Origin: Dehalococcoidia bacterium
GTDB taxonomy: Bacteria; Chloroflexota; Dehalococcoidia; SZUA-161; SpSt-899
Direction of reading: 5' to 3'
DNA: 10,735 nt
Assembly: GCA_023271515.1 (NCBI GenBank)
Contig: JALPXQ010000042.1
Location: 1-10,735 of the forward strand
Shown here: positions 1 to 7,109 of the stretch, piece by piece
Layout: the number at the start of each line of letters is the position of its first letter
Position numbering within the stretch: the stretch's first letter is position 1
Position numbers and translations under genes: made by a program
The notes under the pieces: model-generated
Database searches by the model: none
What the model saw: only the letters and a program-made list of their open reading frames with translations
What the model was told of the DNA's origin: nothing

Positions 1-17
1 AGATACTGGAGAAGCCG

Positions 18-1178
18 GTGGCCGTTCTCGGTGGAGGGGCTTGTGCCCAAGCTTTCGCTGCAGAGTTTACTCTTGCTGGACACCAGGTGCACCTGTATGA
101 ACTACCGCAACTCGCCCCGCAAACCCTTGGGCAAGTTCTGAAGACCCATGAAATAGAGCTGGGAGGGGCTCAACTCAATTTCAAATGGTTCAAGAGGACA
201 GGGGTTGGCAGGGTTCACCTTGTCACCACAGATATATCAGAGGCCTTAAGGGGAGCTGGTCTGGTGATAGTATCCATTCCAGCAAAGGGACATAAGCCTT
301 TCTTTGAAGAAATGATTCCACACCTCGAGGATGGACAGGTGATCAGCATATTCCCCGATAATTTTGGCTCGCTGATGCTCAGAAACATGATGGACAAGAG
401 GGGCCGCAATGTGGATGTCATCATCGGGGGATGGAGCTCCATGCCGTACGGTGTCAGGATGGTGGAGCCGGGCAAACTCGATTGTATAATGAGGATCCAC
501 GAACTCCTTGGAGATGCTCTGCCGGGCAAGGATGGAGATGAGTTCTTTGAGACCTTGAAAGGAATCCCCGCATTCGACGGCACAATAGAGCTTAAAAAGG
601 GAGACACAATCATCGGGGTTGGTCTTTCCAATCCCAACCCGGTGGTCCATGTTCCCGGCTCGATCCTCAATGTAGGTGCCATGGAGGTCTCCGAGATGGA
701 AGGAACTCTGGGCATACCAAAGGGCAAATACTCCATGTACAAACACGGAATGAGTCCGGCGGTTGCCAGGGTTCAGTTCGCCTTCTATCAGGAGGAAAGG
801 AAAATCGCCTCGGCAATGGGGATTGGAATGATCGAGTATCGCGAGGACCAATTCTTCTGGAAGGGTGGTATAATGGGGGTGGAGTACTGGGCTCCATTTG
901 TAGACGTGATTATGCCACCGATTGTCGGCCCTGATTCTGTTGAACACCGGTACTTCACCGAAGACATACCAGTGGGAACCGTCATCCGCTACCATTTAGC
1001 GAAGAAATTCGGCGTGGATGTCCCTATCATAGAATCGCTGATACAGTTAGGCTCGGCAATCTGCAGGCGCGATTTCCTCAATGAGGGGATAACCCTGAGA
1101 GAACTGGGCGTTGAGGACTTGACTAAAGAGCAGTTGATAGGATTTGTCAGAGAAGGCACAAAAGGGGTGACGCAATAA
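18..1178 (+). CDS. Octopine/opine dehydrogenase-family NAD(P)-dependent oxidoreductase (5' end uncertain)
   Basis: Probable cytoplasmic NAD(P)H-dependent oxidoreductase of the octopine/nopaline dehydrogenase family, whose members reductively join a 2-keto acid to an amino-acid amine or run the reverse. The N-terminus is a Rossmann dinucleotide fold: VLGGGACAQAF at residues 3-13, then LAGHQVHLYE. The segment NPNPVVHVPGSILNVG (residues 205-220) matches the start of the family's helical C-terminal domain, and His211 sits where the catalytic His is expected. Length (386 aa) fits the family. The start is unsure. GTG at 18 has GGAG at 8-11, six bases upstream, but the frame stays open leftward to base 3 (reading I-L-E-K-P before the V), so the true start may lie outside the window. 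It is followed by another amino-acid enzyme on the same strand after 115 bases containing two hairpins. Family assignment is fairly secure; the actual substrate pair is unknown. Confidence 0.8.
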   Translation: MAVLGGGACAQAFAAEFTLAGHQVHLYELPQLAPQTLGQVLKTHEIELGGAQLNFKWFKRTGVGRVHLVTTDISEALRGAGLVIVSIPAKGHKPFFEEMIPHLEDGQVISIFPDNFGSLMLRNMMDKRGRNVDVIIGGWSSMPYGVRMVEPGKLDCIMRIHELLGDALPGKDGDEFFETLKGIPAFDGTIELKKGDTIIGVGLSNPNPVVHVPGSILNVGAMEVSEMEGTLGIPKGKYSMYKHGMSPAVARVQFAFYQEERKIASAMGIGMIEYREDQFFWKGGIMGVEYWAPFVDVIMPPIVGPDSVEHRYFTEDIPVGTVIRYHLAKKFGVDVPIIESLIQLGSAICRRDFLNEGITLRELGVEDLTKEQLIGFVREGTKGVTQ

Positions 1179-1195
1179 TTGCCGCATCTATAGTG

Positions 1196-1225
1196 CGCCG
1201 CAGAAATCCAAAGACTTTTGCGGCG
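1196..1225 (+). repeat. Inverted repeat / hairpin after the opine dehydrogenase gene
   Basis: Bases 1196-1205 pair with 1216-1225 (CGCCGCAGAA against TTTTGCGGCG, one G-T wobble), giving a 10-bp stem with a 10-base loop 18 bases after the stop codon. It has no T-run behind it and is followed 11 bases later by a stronger hairpin. It may protect or terminate the upstream mRNA; the function is inferred only. Confidence 0.5.
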
Positions 1226-1236
1226 GCCGTAAATGG

Positions 1237-1267
1237 GTCCCCAAAAAGCCGGGGGCTTTTTGGGGAC
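1237..1267 (+). terminator. Perfect 14-bp hairpin, possible terminator
   Basis: Bases 1237-1250 (GTCCCCAAAAAGCC) pair without mismatch to 1254-1267 around a GGG loop. The stem holds A5 on the left and T5 on the right arm. The RNA after the stem continues GACUAUUG and lacks the U-tract of a classical intrinsic terminator. It lies between two same-strand genes, 26 bases before the next start codon, so it could end the dehydrogenase transcript, attenuate the next gene, or act as a processing site. Confidence 0.5.
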
Positions 1268-1293
1268 GACTATTGTAATAAGGAGGTCGTGAT

Positions 1294-2295
1294 ATGTCCA
1301 TGGTGAAATTGCCTCGAGTTGCTTTAGGTCACTGGCCGACTCCGCTACACGAGTTGCCCCATCTTTCAGCCGCCCTCGGCGGGCCGCGCATATTCGTCAA
1401 ACGTGATGACCTCTCGGGGCTTGCCCTGGGAGGCAACAAGTGCCGCAAACTGGAGTATGTGCTGGCCGATGCCCTGAAAAACGGAGTTGACACCCTCATA
1501 ACCAGCGGAAGTTCACAGTCCAATCATGCTTTACAAACGGCAGCCGCCGCCCGCAAGCTGGGAATGGAGGCCTACCTGGTATTGGTCAAAGGGATGCATG
1601 TAGAGACACAGGGAAATCTCCTGCTGCAGAATATCCTCAATTCGACCGTTAATATAGTTGAAGTCGCCGATCCCAGTGAGATGTTTACCACCATGCCCAG
1701 GAAGATGAATGAACTGGCTGATGAGCTGCGCAGCAAGGGACGAACTCCCCTGGTGATCCCGGCTGGGGCTGAGTTCCCGCTGGGCACCGTGGGCTGGGTT
1801 GACGCGGCCGAGGAAATTGGCCGGCAACTAAAGGATCAAGAAATCGATGCTCAATATGTGGTCCTGGCCCACAGCGGCGGTGGTACTCAGGCGGGGTTGG
1901 TGCTGGGATTCAAACAACTGAAACTTCCTCTCAATGTGGTCGGCATCAGCACGATGTATCAGAAAAGCGCCGCTGTAAATGAGGTTGTCACCCTGGCCAA
2001 TGACACTGCCAGACTTCTGGGCTTTGATGTAACCATAACCCCTGATGAGGTAACGCTCTACGATGATTATATAGGTGAAGGATACGGCATACCGACAGAG
2101 GGATGCATCGAGGCCATCAGGTTGGTTGCCCAGACGGAGGCGATCTTTCTCGATCCAGTCTACAGCGCAAAAGCCATGGCCGGGTTCGTAGACCTCATTC
2201 GTAAAGGTGAGTTCACCTCAAAGGACACCGTCCTTTTCATTCACACCGGGGGAGTGCCCGCCCTGTTTGCTTATCATCAGGAGCTTGCCGGATAG
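1294..2295 (+). CDS. D-cysteine desulfhydrase / ACC deaminase / cysteate sulfo-lyase family PLP enzyme
   Basis: Fold-type II PLP enzyme of the ACC deaminase / D-cysteine desulfhydrase family, which releases ammonia (and sulfide or sulfite, depending on substrate) from small amino acids. The PLP-binding lysine is K49 in LALGGNKCRKLE. SQSNH at 74-78 gives the Ser76/Asn77 that pack on the cofactor, SGGGTQAG at 194-201 is the phosphate-binding loop, and Tyr264 (EGYGIPTEG) and Tyr290 (LDPVYSAKAM) are the conserved active-site region tyrosines. The 333 residues match the full family length. The start ATG has AAGGAGG seven bases upstream (1280-1286); a second ATG two codons in is less well placed. 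D-cysteine, L-cysteate and ACC cannot be told apart by eye, so dcyD or cuyA is not assigned. It sits between an opine-type dehydrogenase and a class III aminotransferase, which suggests amino-acid turnover. Confidence 0.88.
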   Translation: MSMVKLPRVALGHWPTPLHELPHLSAALGGPRIFVKRDDLSGLALGGNKCRKLEYVLADALKNGVDTLITSGSSQSNHALQTAAAARKLGMEAYLVLVKGMHVETQGNLLLQNILNSTVNIVEVADPSEMFTTMPRKMNELADELRSKGRTPLVIPAGAEFPLGTVGWVDAAEEIGRQLKDQEIDAQYVVLAHSGGGTQAGLVLGFKQLKLPLNVVGISTMYQKSAAVNEVVTLANDTARLLGFDVTITPDEVTLYDDYIGEGYGIPTEGCIEAIRLVAQTEAIFLDPVYSAKAMAGFVDLIRKGEFTSKDTVLFIHTGGVPALFAYHQELAG

Positions 2296-2342
2296 TCTGT
2301 TTAGCCACAGAGCACGCTGAGATTCTTGTCCTGGCGAGCTTG

Positions 2343-2360
2343 TCCCTGCGAAGGCAGGGA
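2343..2360 (+). repeat. Small palindromic repeat, copy 1
   Basis: TCCCTGC (2343-2349) pairs with GCAGGGA (2354-2360) around a GAAG loop. It lies in the 103-base gap between two genes. The same architecture (CCCTGCG-A/T-AGGCAGGG) recurs at 5668-5687, so this is a dispersed genomic repeat of the REP/MITE-relic kind rather than a gene-specific signal. The surrounding bases 2296-2383 show nothing else recognisable. Confidence 0.6.
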
Positions 2361-2398
2361 TGCGGGGATACGAAGTTTTCTTGAAGGAGGCGTAACGT

Positions 2399-3757
2399 AT
2401 GGCCATGACGAGTAGCATAGCCCGGTTCATAGCCACGCATCGGAAGTCCCAGGAACTATGGGAAAGATCTCTCGGGGTGAGCAGGGGCATTCATCACGAT
2501 GCCCGCTTTACTCTCCCCTTTCCCATCTATACTTCACGTGCCAGCGGGGCGCGTAAGTGGGATGTAGATGGCAATGAGTATATCGACTACACCATGGGGC
2601 ACGGTTCGCTGATGCTGGGCCATGCCCATCCCTCCCTGCTGGATGCTGTTTCGGAACAGATCGCAAAAGGGACCCATTACGGAACCGAGAATGAGCTGGC
2701 GCTGGAGTGGGCGGAGCTGATATGTCAGTTGATTCCCGCCGCCGAGAGGGTGGAGTTTGTGGTCTCGGGCACCGAGGCGAATATGCTCATCGCCCAGTTG
2801 GCCCGCGCTTACACCGGGAGGAACAAGATCCTCAAGTTTGCCGAGCATTTCTTTGGCTGGGCGGACCACTTTCAGGTGGGCGTAATCCCCCCCTACGAGA
2901 AACCGGTCGCCGGCCGAATTCCTCCCATCACCGGGGACGCCATTACTGAAGGCACGGTGGTTATCCCCTGCAATGATGGGGTAGCCATGGAAAGGGCTCT
3001 GGCCGGGAAGGACATCGCCGCTTTGTTCATTGAAGGGGGCGGGGCTCACTGCGGCGCTATAGGAATGCCGCTCGATCTCTGGCATACCGCACGACGGCTG
3101 ACCCAGAAGTACGGAACCCTGCTCGTTATTGACGAGGTGATCACCGGCTTTCGCTGGTCTCCCGGTGGCTGTCAGGCACTGGTTGGGGTCACCCCGGATC
3201 TTAGTACCCTGGGGAAAATGGTCGGCGGTGGCCTGGCCGGTGGCGCCGCGGTCTGTGGTCGCGCCGATATTATGGAGCTGCTGAAGATAAAACCTGGAGA
3301 GGCCGAGTGGAACCGCTATCGTCGCCTGGTTCACTCCGGCACCTGGAACGCCAACCCGGTGAATGCCGCCGCCGGGGTAGCCATTCTGAAGATCATCGCC
3401 CAGGGCGAAGTCCAGAAGACGGCCGAGACCATGGCCCAGCGGTTGGTCGCCGGGATGAATCGCCAGATCGAGAAGCGAGGTGTAGAGGCCTGTGCCTACA
3501 ATGCGGTATCAGCTATTCATTTGTACATCGGCAAGTGGCAAGGGGATGTTCACCTGGATACCACCAAGTCAATGCCTCCTGGGCTCATCAGCGCGCTGGA
3601 TAGACATCTGCTCCTTAACGGCGTGCACCTGCTCAGGGGTATCAACGGCTGGGTCTCGGCGGTGCACACGGAAGAGGACATCGACCAAACCATTGAGGCC
3701 TTTGGGGAGGTTCTGGATGGGATGTTGGAAGAGGGGGTCATAGAAAGGAGGAACTGA
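2399..3757 (+). CDS. Class III PLP aminotransferase, glutamate-1-semialdehyde aminomutase-like
   Basis: Fold-type I PLP enzyme of the class III aminotransferase family, closest to glutamate-1-semialdehyde 2,1-aminomutase (HemL). Cofactor residues are clear: SGTEAN at 123-128, D245 in VIDEVITGFR (pyridine-nitrogen Asp), and the Schiff-base lysine K273 in LGKMVGGGLAGG. The 452 residues suit the family. It differs from true HemL at two conserved spots: the CYHGH-type segment after the glycine loop reads HFFGWADHF (150-158), and the EPV-type segment reads IEGGGAHCGA (211-220). I therefore infer a relative with another substrate rather than tetrapyrrole synthesis; no other hem gene is nearby. The start ATG follows AAGGAGG (2384-2390) by eight bases. 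Its stop overlaps the next start by one base (TGATG), showing translational coupling to the U32-like gene. Confidence 0.85.
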   Translation: MAMTSSIARFIATHRKSQELWERSLGVSRGIHHDARFTLPFPIYTSRASGARKWDVDGNEYIDYTMGHGSLMLGHAHPSLLDAVSEQIAKGTHYGTENELALEWAELICQLIPAAERVEFVVSGTEANMLIAQLARAYTGRNKILKFAEHFFGWADHFQVGVIPPYEKPVAGRIPPITGDAITEGTVVIPCNDGVAMERALAGKDIAALFIEGGGAHCGAIGMPLDLWHTARRLTQKYGTLLVIDEVITGFRWSPGGCQALVGVTPDLSTLGKMVGGGLAGGAAVCGRADIMELLKIKPGEAEWNRYRRLVHSGTWNANPVNAAAGVAILKIIAQGEVQKTAETMAQRLVAGMNRQIEKRGVEACAYNAVSAIHLYIGKWQGDVHLDTTKSMPPGLISALDRHLLLNGVHLLRGINGWVSAVHTEEDIDQTIEAFGEVLDGMLEEGVIERRN

Positions 3758-4695
3758 TGATTGAAAAGATTACAAGAGCTCTGGAAAGGGCGGGGATGCC
3801 AAAGGGAGATCTGTATGAATTGCCGGCATCTCCAAAGACATTTCCTGACGGGGCCCATTATAGAGTGGAGATCTCCGGTATCGAAACGACAAAGGTTTTA
3901 GACGCGACAATCGACGAAGCGCACAAGCAAGGGGTTCCTTTTCATCGAGCCATATCTCTGGTGCGGGGGGCTACCCTTTTTACCCGCGATCAACTGAGAG
4001 AATTCGCGAGCATTGCTCATGAAGCTCGAGTGGAGGTTATTATAACTCCAGGCCCTAGACCGCCCTGGTATACCGGCCGCCAGATTGCTACCCCTGAGGG
4101 TGCTCTTTCCGGAATGAGAATGCGAGGGATGGATTCAGTCAGAGACTATCTAATGGATATTGAACGCTGTATCGAGATCGGTTTCAGGGGCTTTCTGGTT
4201 TGGGATGAGGGGGTTCTCTCGCTGCTCAACTCAATGAAGGATAATGGAGATTTCCCCCGAGAGGTGATTTTTAAGGTGTCGATATTCGCCGGTCATGCGA
4301 ACCCGGCGGGGGTTAAACTGGTGGAATCCCTCGGTGCAGATACCTGTAATCCAGTGGCTGACCTTACCCTGCCCATGCTAGCGGCCATAAGAAGCGTGGT
4401 GAACATTCCCTTAGATATTCACATCCAACTGTGGGCCTCCATGGGGGGTTACAATCGCATCTATGAGACCCCTGAGATCGCTCGAGTCGCCTCTCCATGC
4501 TATTTCAAGATGGAGTCGGGAACAGGCATGGCGATGTACATGCCCTGGAGCACTTCGGAGGAGGGGCTAGCTGAGTTAGGCCGGGAGAAGATCCGTTCGA
4601 TTAAGAATATCATTGAGCTGATCGGTGAAACTCATCCAGAACTAAAGGTGTCAAACCAAGGGCCAGAGGACCTAAGGGTTCCCTTGCCGGGATGA
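3757..4695 (+). CDS. U32-peptidase-like protein of unknown function
   Basis: I do not know the function. The sequence has the rhythm of an alpha/beta (TIM-like) barrel: repeated strand-helix units ending in acidic or glycine turns, e.g. VEVIITPGPRPPW (92-104), FRGFLVWDEG (143-152), VIFKVSIFAGHANP (170-183), LGADTCNPVADL (192-203) and IPLDIHIQLWASMGGY (217-232). The combination of a DGAHYRVEI opening, an R-G-x-D-S-V-R helix, the WDEG turn and GAD-T-x-N recalls proteins annotated as peptidase family U32 (COG0826). This is recognition from memory; no protease chemistry can be assigned. No signal peptide or membrane segment is evident. The start is secure: ATG overlaps the aminotransferase stop by one base, with AAAGGAGG at 3744-3751. 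The next gene follows after 13 bases, so it is the centre of a three-gene unit and probably shares that pathway. Confidence 0.6.
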   Translation: MIEKITRALERAGMPKGDLYELPASPKTFPDGAHYRVEISGIETTKVLDATIDEAHKQGVPFHRAISLVRGATLFTRDQLREFASIAHEARVEVIITPGPRPPWYTGRQIATPEGALSGMRMRGMDSVRDYLMDIERCIEIGFRGFLVWDEGVLSLLNSMKDNGDFPREVIFKVSIFAGHANPAGVKLVESLGADTCNPVADLTLPMLAAIRSVVNIPLDIHIQLWASMGGYNRIYETPEIARVASPCYFKMESGTGMAMYMPWSTSEEGLAELGREKIRSIKNIIELIGETHPELKVSNQGPEDLRVPLPG

Positions 4696-4708
4696 TTGAG
4701 GAGGGATC

Positions 4709-5560
4709 ATGAAAAGGACGGTGCTCGATTTCAGGGAGATGAAAAGGAAGGGAGAAAAAATCACTTTTCTCACCTGTTATGACTATCCCACCGCTTGTCG
4801 TTGTGAAAAGGCCGGCTTTGACATGCTCCTGGTTGGTGACAGCGTAGGGATGGTGGTTTACGGGTATGCGGGGACCGTGCCGGTCACCATGGAACAGATG
4901 ATTGCTCATTCTCAGGCGGTGAGACGAGGGGCTCCGAATACGTTTGTCATTGGCGACATGCCCTTTCTGTCCTATCAGGAGTCAGTCCAGGACGCCATCC
5001 ATAATGCAGGGAGATTTCACAAAGAGGCTGAGGTTGATGCCATCAAACTGGAAGGCGGTCGGCGAGTGATAAGACAGATCGAAGGAATTGTGGACGCCGG
5101 TATGCTGGTGATGGGGCACATCGGCTTGACCCCTCAGAGTACCGGCCAGTTGGGTGGTTTTAAGGCCCAGGGGAGGACTGCCGAGAGCGCCATGGCTTTA
5201 ATTGGCGATGCCCTGGCAGTAGAAAAGGCGGGGGCTTTTGCGATCCTACTGGAAGCTGTCCCTCCGGAACTGGGCAAGATAATTAGCGCAAGATGCCAGG
5301 TTCCTATCCTGGGGATTGGAGCTGGAATAGATGTTGATGGTCAACTCCTGATCGTGAGTGATATGCTGGGCATCTTTGAGGCCTTCACACCGAAGTTTGT
5401 CAAGAAATATGCCAACCTGAGTGGCATCATTGAGAAGGCTTTTGGCGATTACGTGGAAGAGGTTAGAGCTGGGAAGTTCCCGCAAGAAGAACATTGCTAC
5501 CGAATGCTTGAGGGGGAACTCGAAAAGCTGGAGGCTCTAATCGACAGGGCGGATACCTGA
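4709..5560 (+). CDS. panB: 3-methyl-2-oxobutanoate hydroxymethyltransferase (ketopantoate hydroxymethyltransferase)
   Basis: PanB-family enzyme, which transfers a hydroxymethyl group from methylene-tetrahydrofolate to a 2-keto acid (classically 3-methyl-2-oxobutanoate to ketopantoate, for CoA). All key residues are present: metal and substrate ligands D44-S45 (VGDSVGMVV), D83 (IGDMPFLSY), K113 and E115 (AIKLEGG), plus the catalytic Glu in LLEAVPPEL (E182). The signatures GHIGLTPQS, GGFKAQGR and GIGAGIDVDGQ are also intact. Its 283 residues are slightly longer than E. coli PanB, the extra being at the C-terminus. GAGGAGGG (4698-4705) lies four bases before the ATG. No panC or panD is visible; the gene instead follows an aminotransferase-like and a U32-like gene. 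It may be ordinary PanB or a paralogue used on another keto acid. The family is sure; the pathway role is less so. Confidence 0.93.
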   Translation: MKRTVLDFREMKRKGEKITFLTCYDYPTACRCEKAGFDMLLVGDSVGMVVYGYAGTVPVTMEQMIAHSQAVRRGAPNTFVIGDMPFLSYQESVQDAIHNAGRFHKEAEVDAIKLEGGRRVIRQIEGIVDAGMLVMGHIGLTPQSTGQLGGFKAQGRTAESAMALIGDALAVEKAGAFAILLEAVPPELGKIISARCQVPILGIGAGIDVDGQLLIVSDMLGIFEAFTPKFVKKYANLSGIIEKAFGDYVEEVRAGKFPQEEHCYRMLEGELEKLEALIDRADT

Positions 5561-5630
5561 GAATTCGGAATCATCGCTATACCTTCGTGCTCCACAACTC
5601 CACCTTCTTTGAGCATTTTCCCATTGACTG

Positions 5631-5663
5631 GAGGGATAGGAATTTCAGGAATTCCTATCCCTC
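5631..5663 (+). repeat. Perfect 14-bp hairpin after panB
   Basis: GAGGGATAGGAATT (5631-5644) is exactly complementary to 5650-5663 around a TCAGG loop. It is the first of three hairpins filling 5631-5708 between panB and the MATE gene. It lacks a following T-run. Bases 5561-5630 upstream contain nothing recognisable. Confidence 0.6.
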
Positions 5664-5667
5664 GTTA

Positions 5668-5687
5668 ACCCCTGCGTAGGCAGGGGT
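5668..5687 (+). repeat. Small palindromic repeat, copy 2
   Basis: ACCCCTGC (5668-5675) pairs with GCAGGGGT (5680-5687) around a GTAG loop. It shares the core CCCTGCG(A/T)AGGCAGGG with the element at 2343-2360, so it is a second copy of the same dispersed palindrome. Confidence 0.6.
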
Positions 5688-5707
5688 AAAGGGGCGAAGC
5701 CCCTTTA
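5687..5707 (+). repeat. GGGGCGAAGCCCC hairpin
   Basis: TAAAGGGGC (5687-5695) pairs with GCCCCTTTA (5699-5707) around a GAA loop; the flanking G5686-C5708 pair can extend it. It shares base 5687 with the previous palindrome, so the two can form back to back or compete. It sits 32 bases before the MATE start codon and may end the panB transcript, though no U-tract follows. Confidence 0.55.
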
Positions 5708-5739
5708 CGAATCCCCGACATGACCTGGAAAGAAAACCA

Positions 5740-7098
5740 ATGACCAGCAGAAGAGATCTGACCGAAGGGCATATAGTAAGAAACATCCTCTACCTCTCCT
5801 GGCCCATCGTCGTCTCCGCCTTGTTGCAGACGACGGTAGGCATCGTGGACGCCATGATGGTAGGGGTTTTGGGCCCGCAGCCCTTGGCGGCAGTCGGGAT
5901 GGGCCGCTTTATCTTGATGGTCGTCTTACTCCTTGTCATGGCCATCTCCACCGGTGCTCAGGCTCTTGTGGCTAGATATACCGGGGCCAAAAACCCGGAA
6001 GTGGTAACCCGTGTGGTGGATCAGACCTTGATTTTGAGTGTAATATTGGCCACGGGCATGATGGCCCTGGGACTGGCACTCTCACCAGCGCTTCTCCGAA
6101 TCATGGGTGCAGAGGAAAATGTCCTGGCATTGGGGGTGCCCTATGTGAGGATAATCTTCGGGGGCATCCTTTTTATGATGCTTAACTTCATCATAAACTC
6201 CATCCTCCAGGGTGTCGGGGACAGCAGGACACCACTTAAGATACTTCTACTGATCAACATTCTCAACATAGTTTTGAACTATCTGCTGATCTTTGGGATC
6301 GGCTTCTTCCCCAGGCTGGAGATAAGGGGAGCGGCCTGGGGGACAATTATCTCCAGGATCGTGGGGGCGGCCGTGGGAATGTGGGTCTTGCTGAGCGGGC
6401 GCTTTGCTGCCCGGACAGATATCCTCTCTCGCTTCCGGATTGAACCGGCATTGATGAGCAAGATAATGCGCATTGGGCTTCCTACCGGGCTCCAGGGGCT
6501 GGTACGCAGTGGATCTGGAATCATTCTCTTGAGGTTTGTATCCGATACAATCCACGGGACTTATGCTATTGCTGCCTTGACCATTGGACTGCAGATCGAA
6601 GCGATTTCCTTCATGCCCGGAATCGCCTTCGGCACGGGTGCCATGACGCTTGTTGGCCAGAACCTCGGTGCCGGAAAACCCGATCGAGCCAGGAGAAACG
6701 GTCTGACCGCCACATGGATAGCTACCATCATAATGTCTTGCGTGGGGCTGCTTTTCTTTATCTTTGCCGAGCAGATTATGAGCGTATTTACTGAAAGTGC
6801 TCACGCAATCGACATCGGTGGCGACTATCTCCGCATAATGGCCTATTCACAACCGTTCCTGGCACTGGCAATGGTTTTCTCCGGGGGGCTGCGGGGGGCC
6901 GGTGATACTAAGACCCCCCTCATATACACCATAATTCACACCTGGCTGGTGCGCATACCCTTGATACACGTCCTGGGATTCGTGCTCAATCTGCAGACAA
7001 CCGGCATCTGGTGGGCAATGACGCTATCTACCGTCACCCAGGGGCTTGCCACCTGGTGGAAGTTCCAGCGAGGCGATTGGCAGAAGATCAAGCTGTGA
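5740..7098 (+). CDS. MATE family multidrug/toxin efflux transporter
   Basis: Integral inner-membrane antiporter of the MATE family (NorM/DinF group), expected to export organic cations or other small molecules in exchange for Na+ or H+. The 452-residue length and about twelve hydrophobic segments fit. The two internal halves each begin with the family pattern: SWPIVVSALLQTTVGIVDAM (residues 20-39), and the second half from about residue 247 (GLPTGLQGLVRSGSGI) on to MTLVGQNLGAGKPDRAR (306-322). The loops ILQGVGDSRTPLK (160-172) and GLRGAGDTKTPLIY (385-398) are the repeated G-D-x-(R/K)-T-P family signature. The start is supported only by a weak GGAAAG (5727-5732). It follows panB after three hairpins and so may be independently transcribed. 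Its stop lies 3 bases from the end of a convergent minus-strand small gene with no visible terminator between. The substrate cannot be predicted. Confidence 0.93.
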   Translation: MTSRRDLTEGHIVRNILYLSWPIVVSALLQTTVGIVDAMMVGVLGPQPLAAVGMGRFILMVVLLLVMAISTGAQALVARYTGAKNPEVVTRVVDQTLILSVILATGMMALGLALSPALLRIMGAEENVLALGVPYVRIIFGGILFMMLNFIINSILQGVGDSRTPLKILLLINILNIVLNYLLIFGIGFFPRLEIRGAAWGTIISRIVGAAVGMWVLLSGRFAARTDILSRFRIEPALMSKIMRIGLPTGLQGLVRSGSGIILLRFVSDTIHGTYAIAALTIGLQIEAISFMPGIAFGTGAMTLVGQNLGAGKPDRARRNGLTATWIATIIMSCVGLLFFIFAEQIMSVFTESAHAIDIGGDYLRIMAYSQPFLALAMVFSGGLRGAGDTKTPLIYTIIHTWLVRIPLIHVLGFVLNLQTTGIWWAMTLSTVTQGLATWWKFQRGDWQKIKL

Positions 7099-7109
7099 TA
7101 TTCAGATCC

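Noticed and set aside
246..995. Long minus-strand open frame (249 codons) opposite the opine dehydrogenase gene
   Set aside because: It is antisense to a clearly conserved enzyme, has no family features and no good ribosome binding site; it is a shadow frame.
2534..3334. Long minus-strand open frame (266 codons) opposite the aminotransferase gene
   Set aside because: Composition is an antisense artefact of a GC-rich gene; the opposite frame has K273, D245 and family-length homology.
5561..5630. Minus-strand fragment that reads MLKEGGVVEHEGIAMIPN
   Set aside because: Too short, no ribosome binding site, and it runs straight into antisense of panB; no sign of a gene remnant beyond chance.
6247..6804. 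Minus-strand open frame inside the MATE gene
   Set aside because: The plus strand encodes a complete 12-helix transporter; the antisense product is rich in Pro, His, Gln and Arg with no motif.
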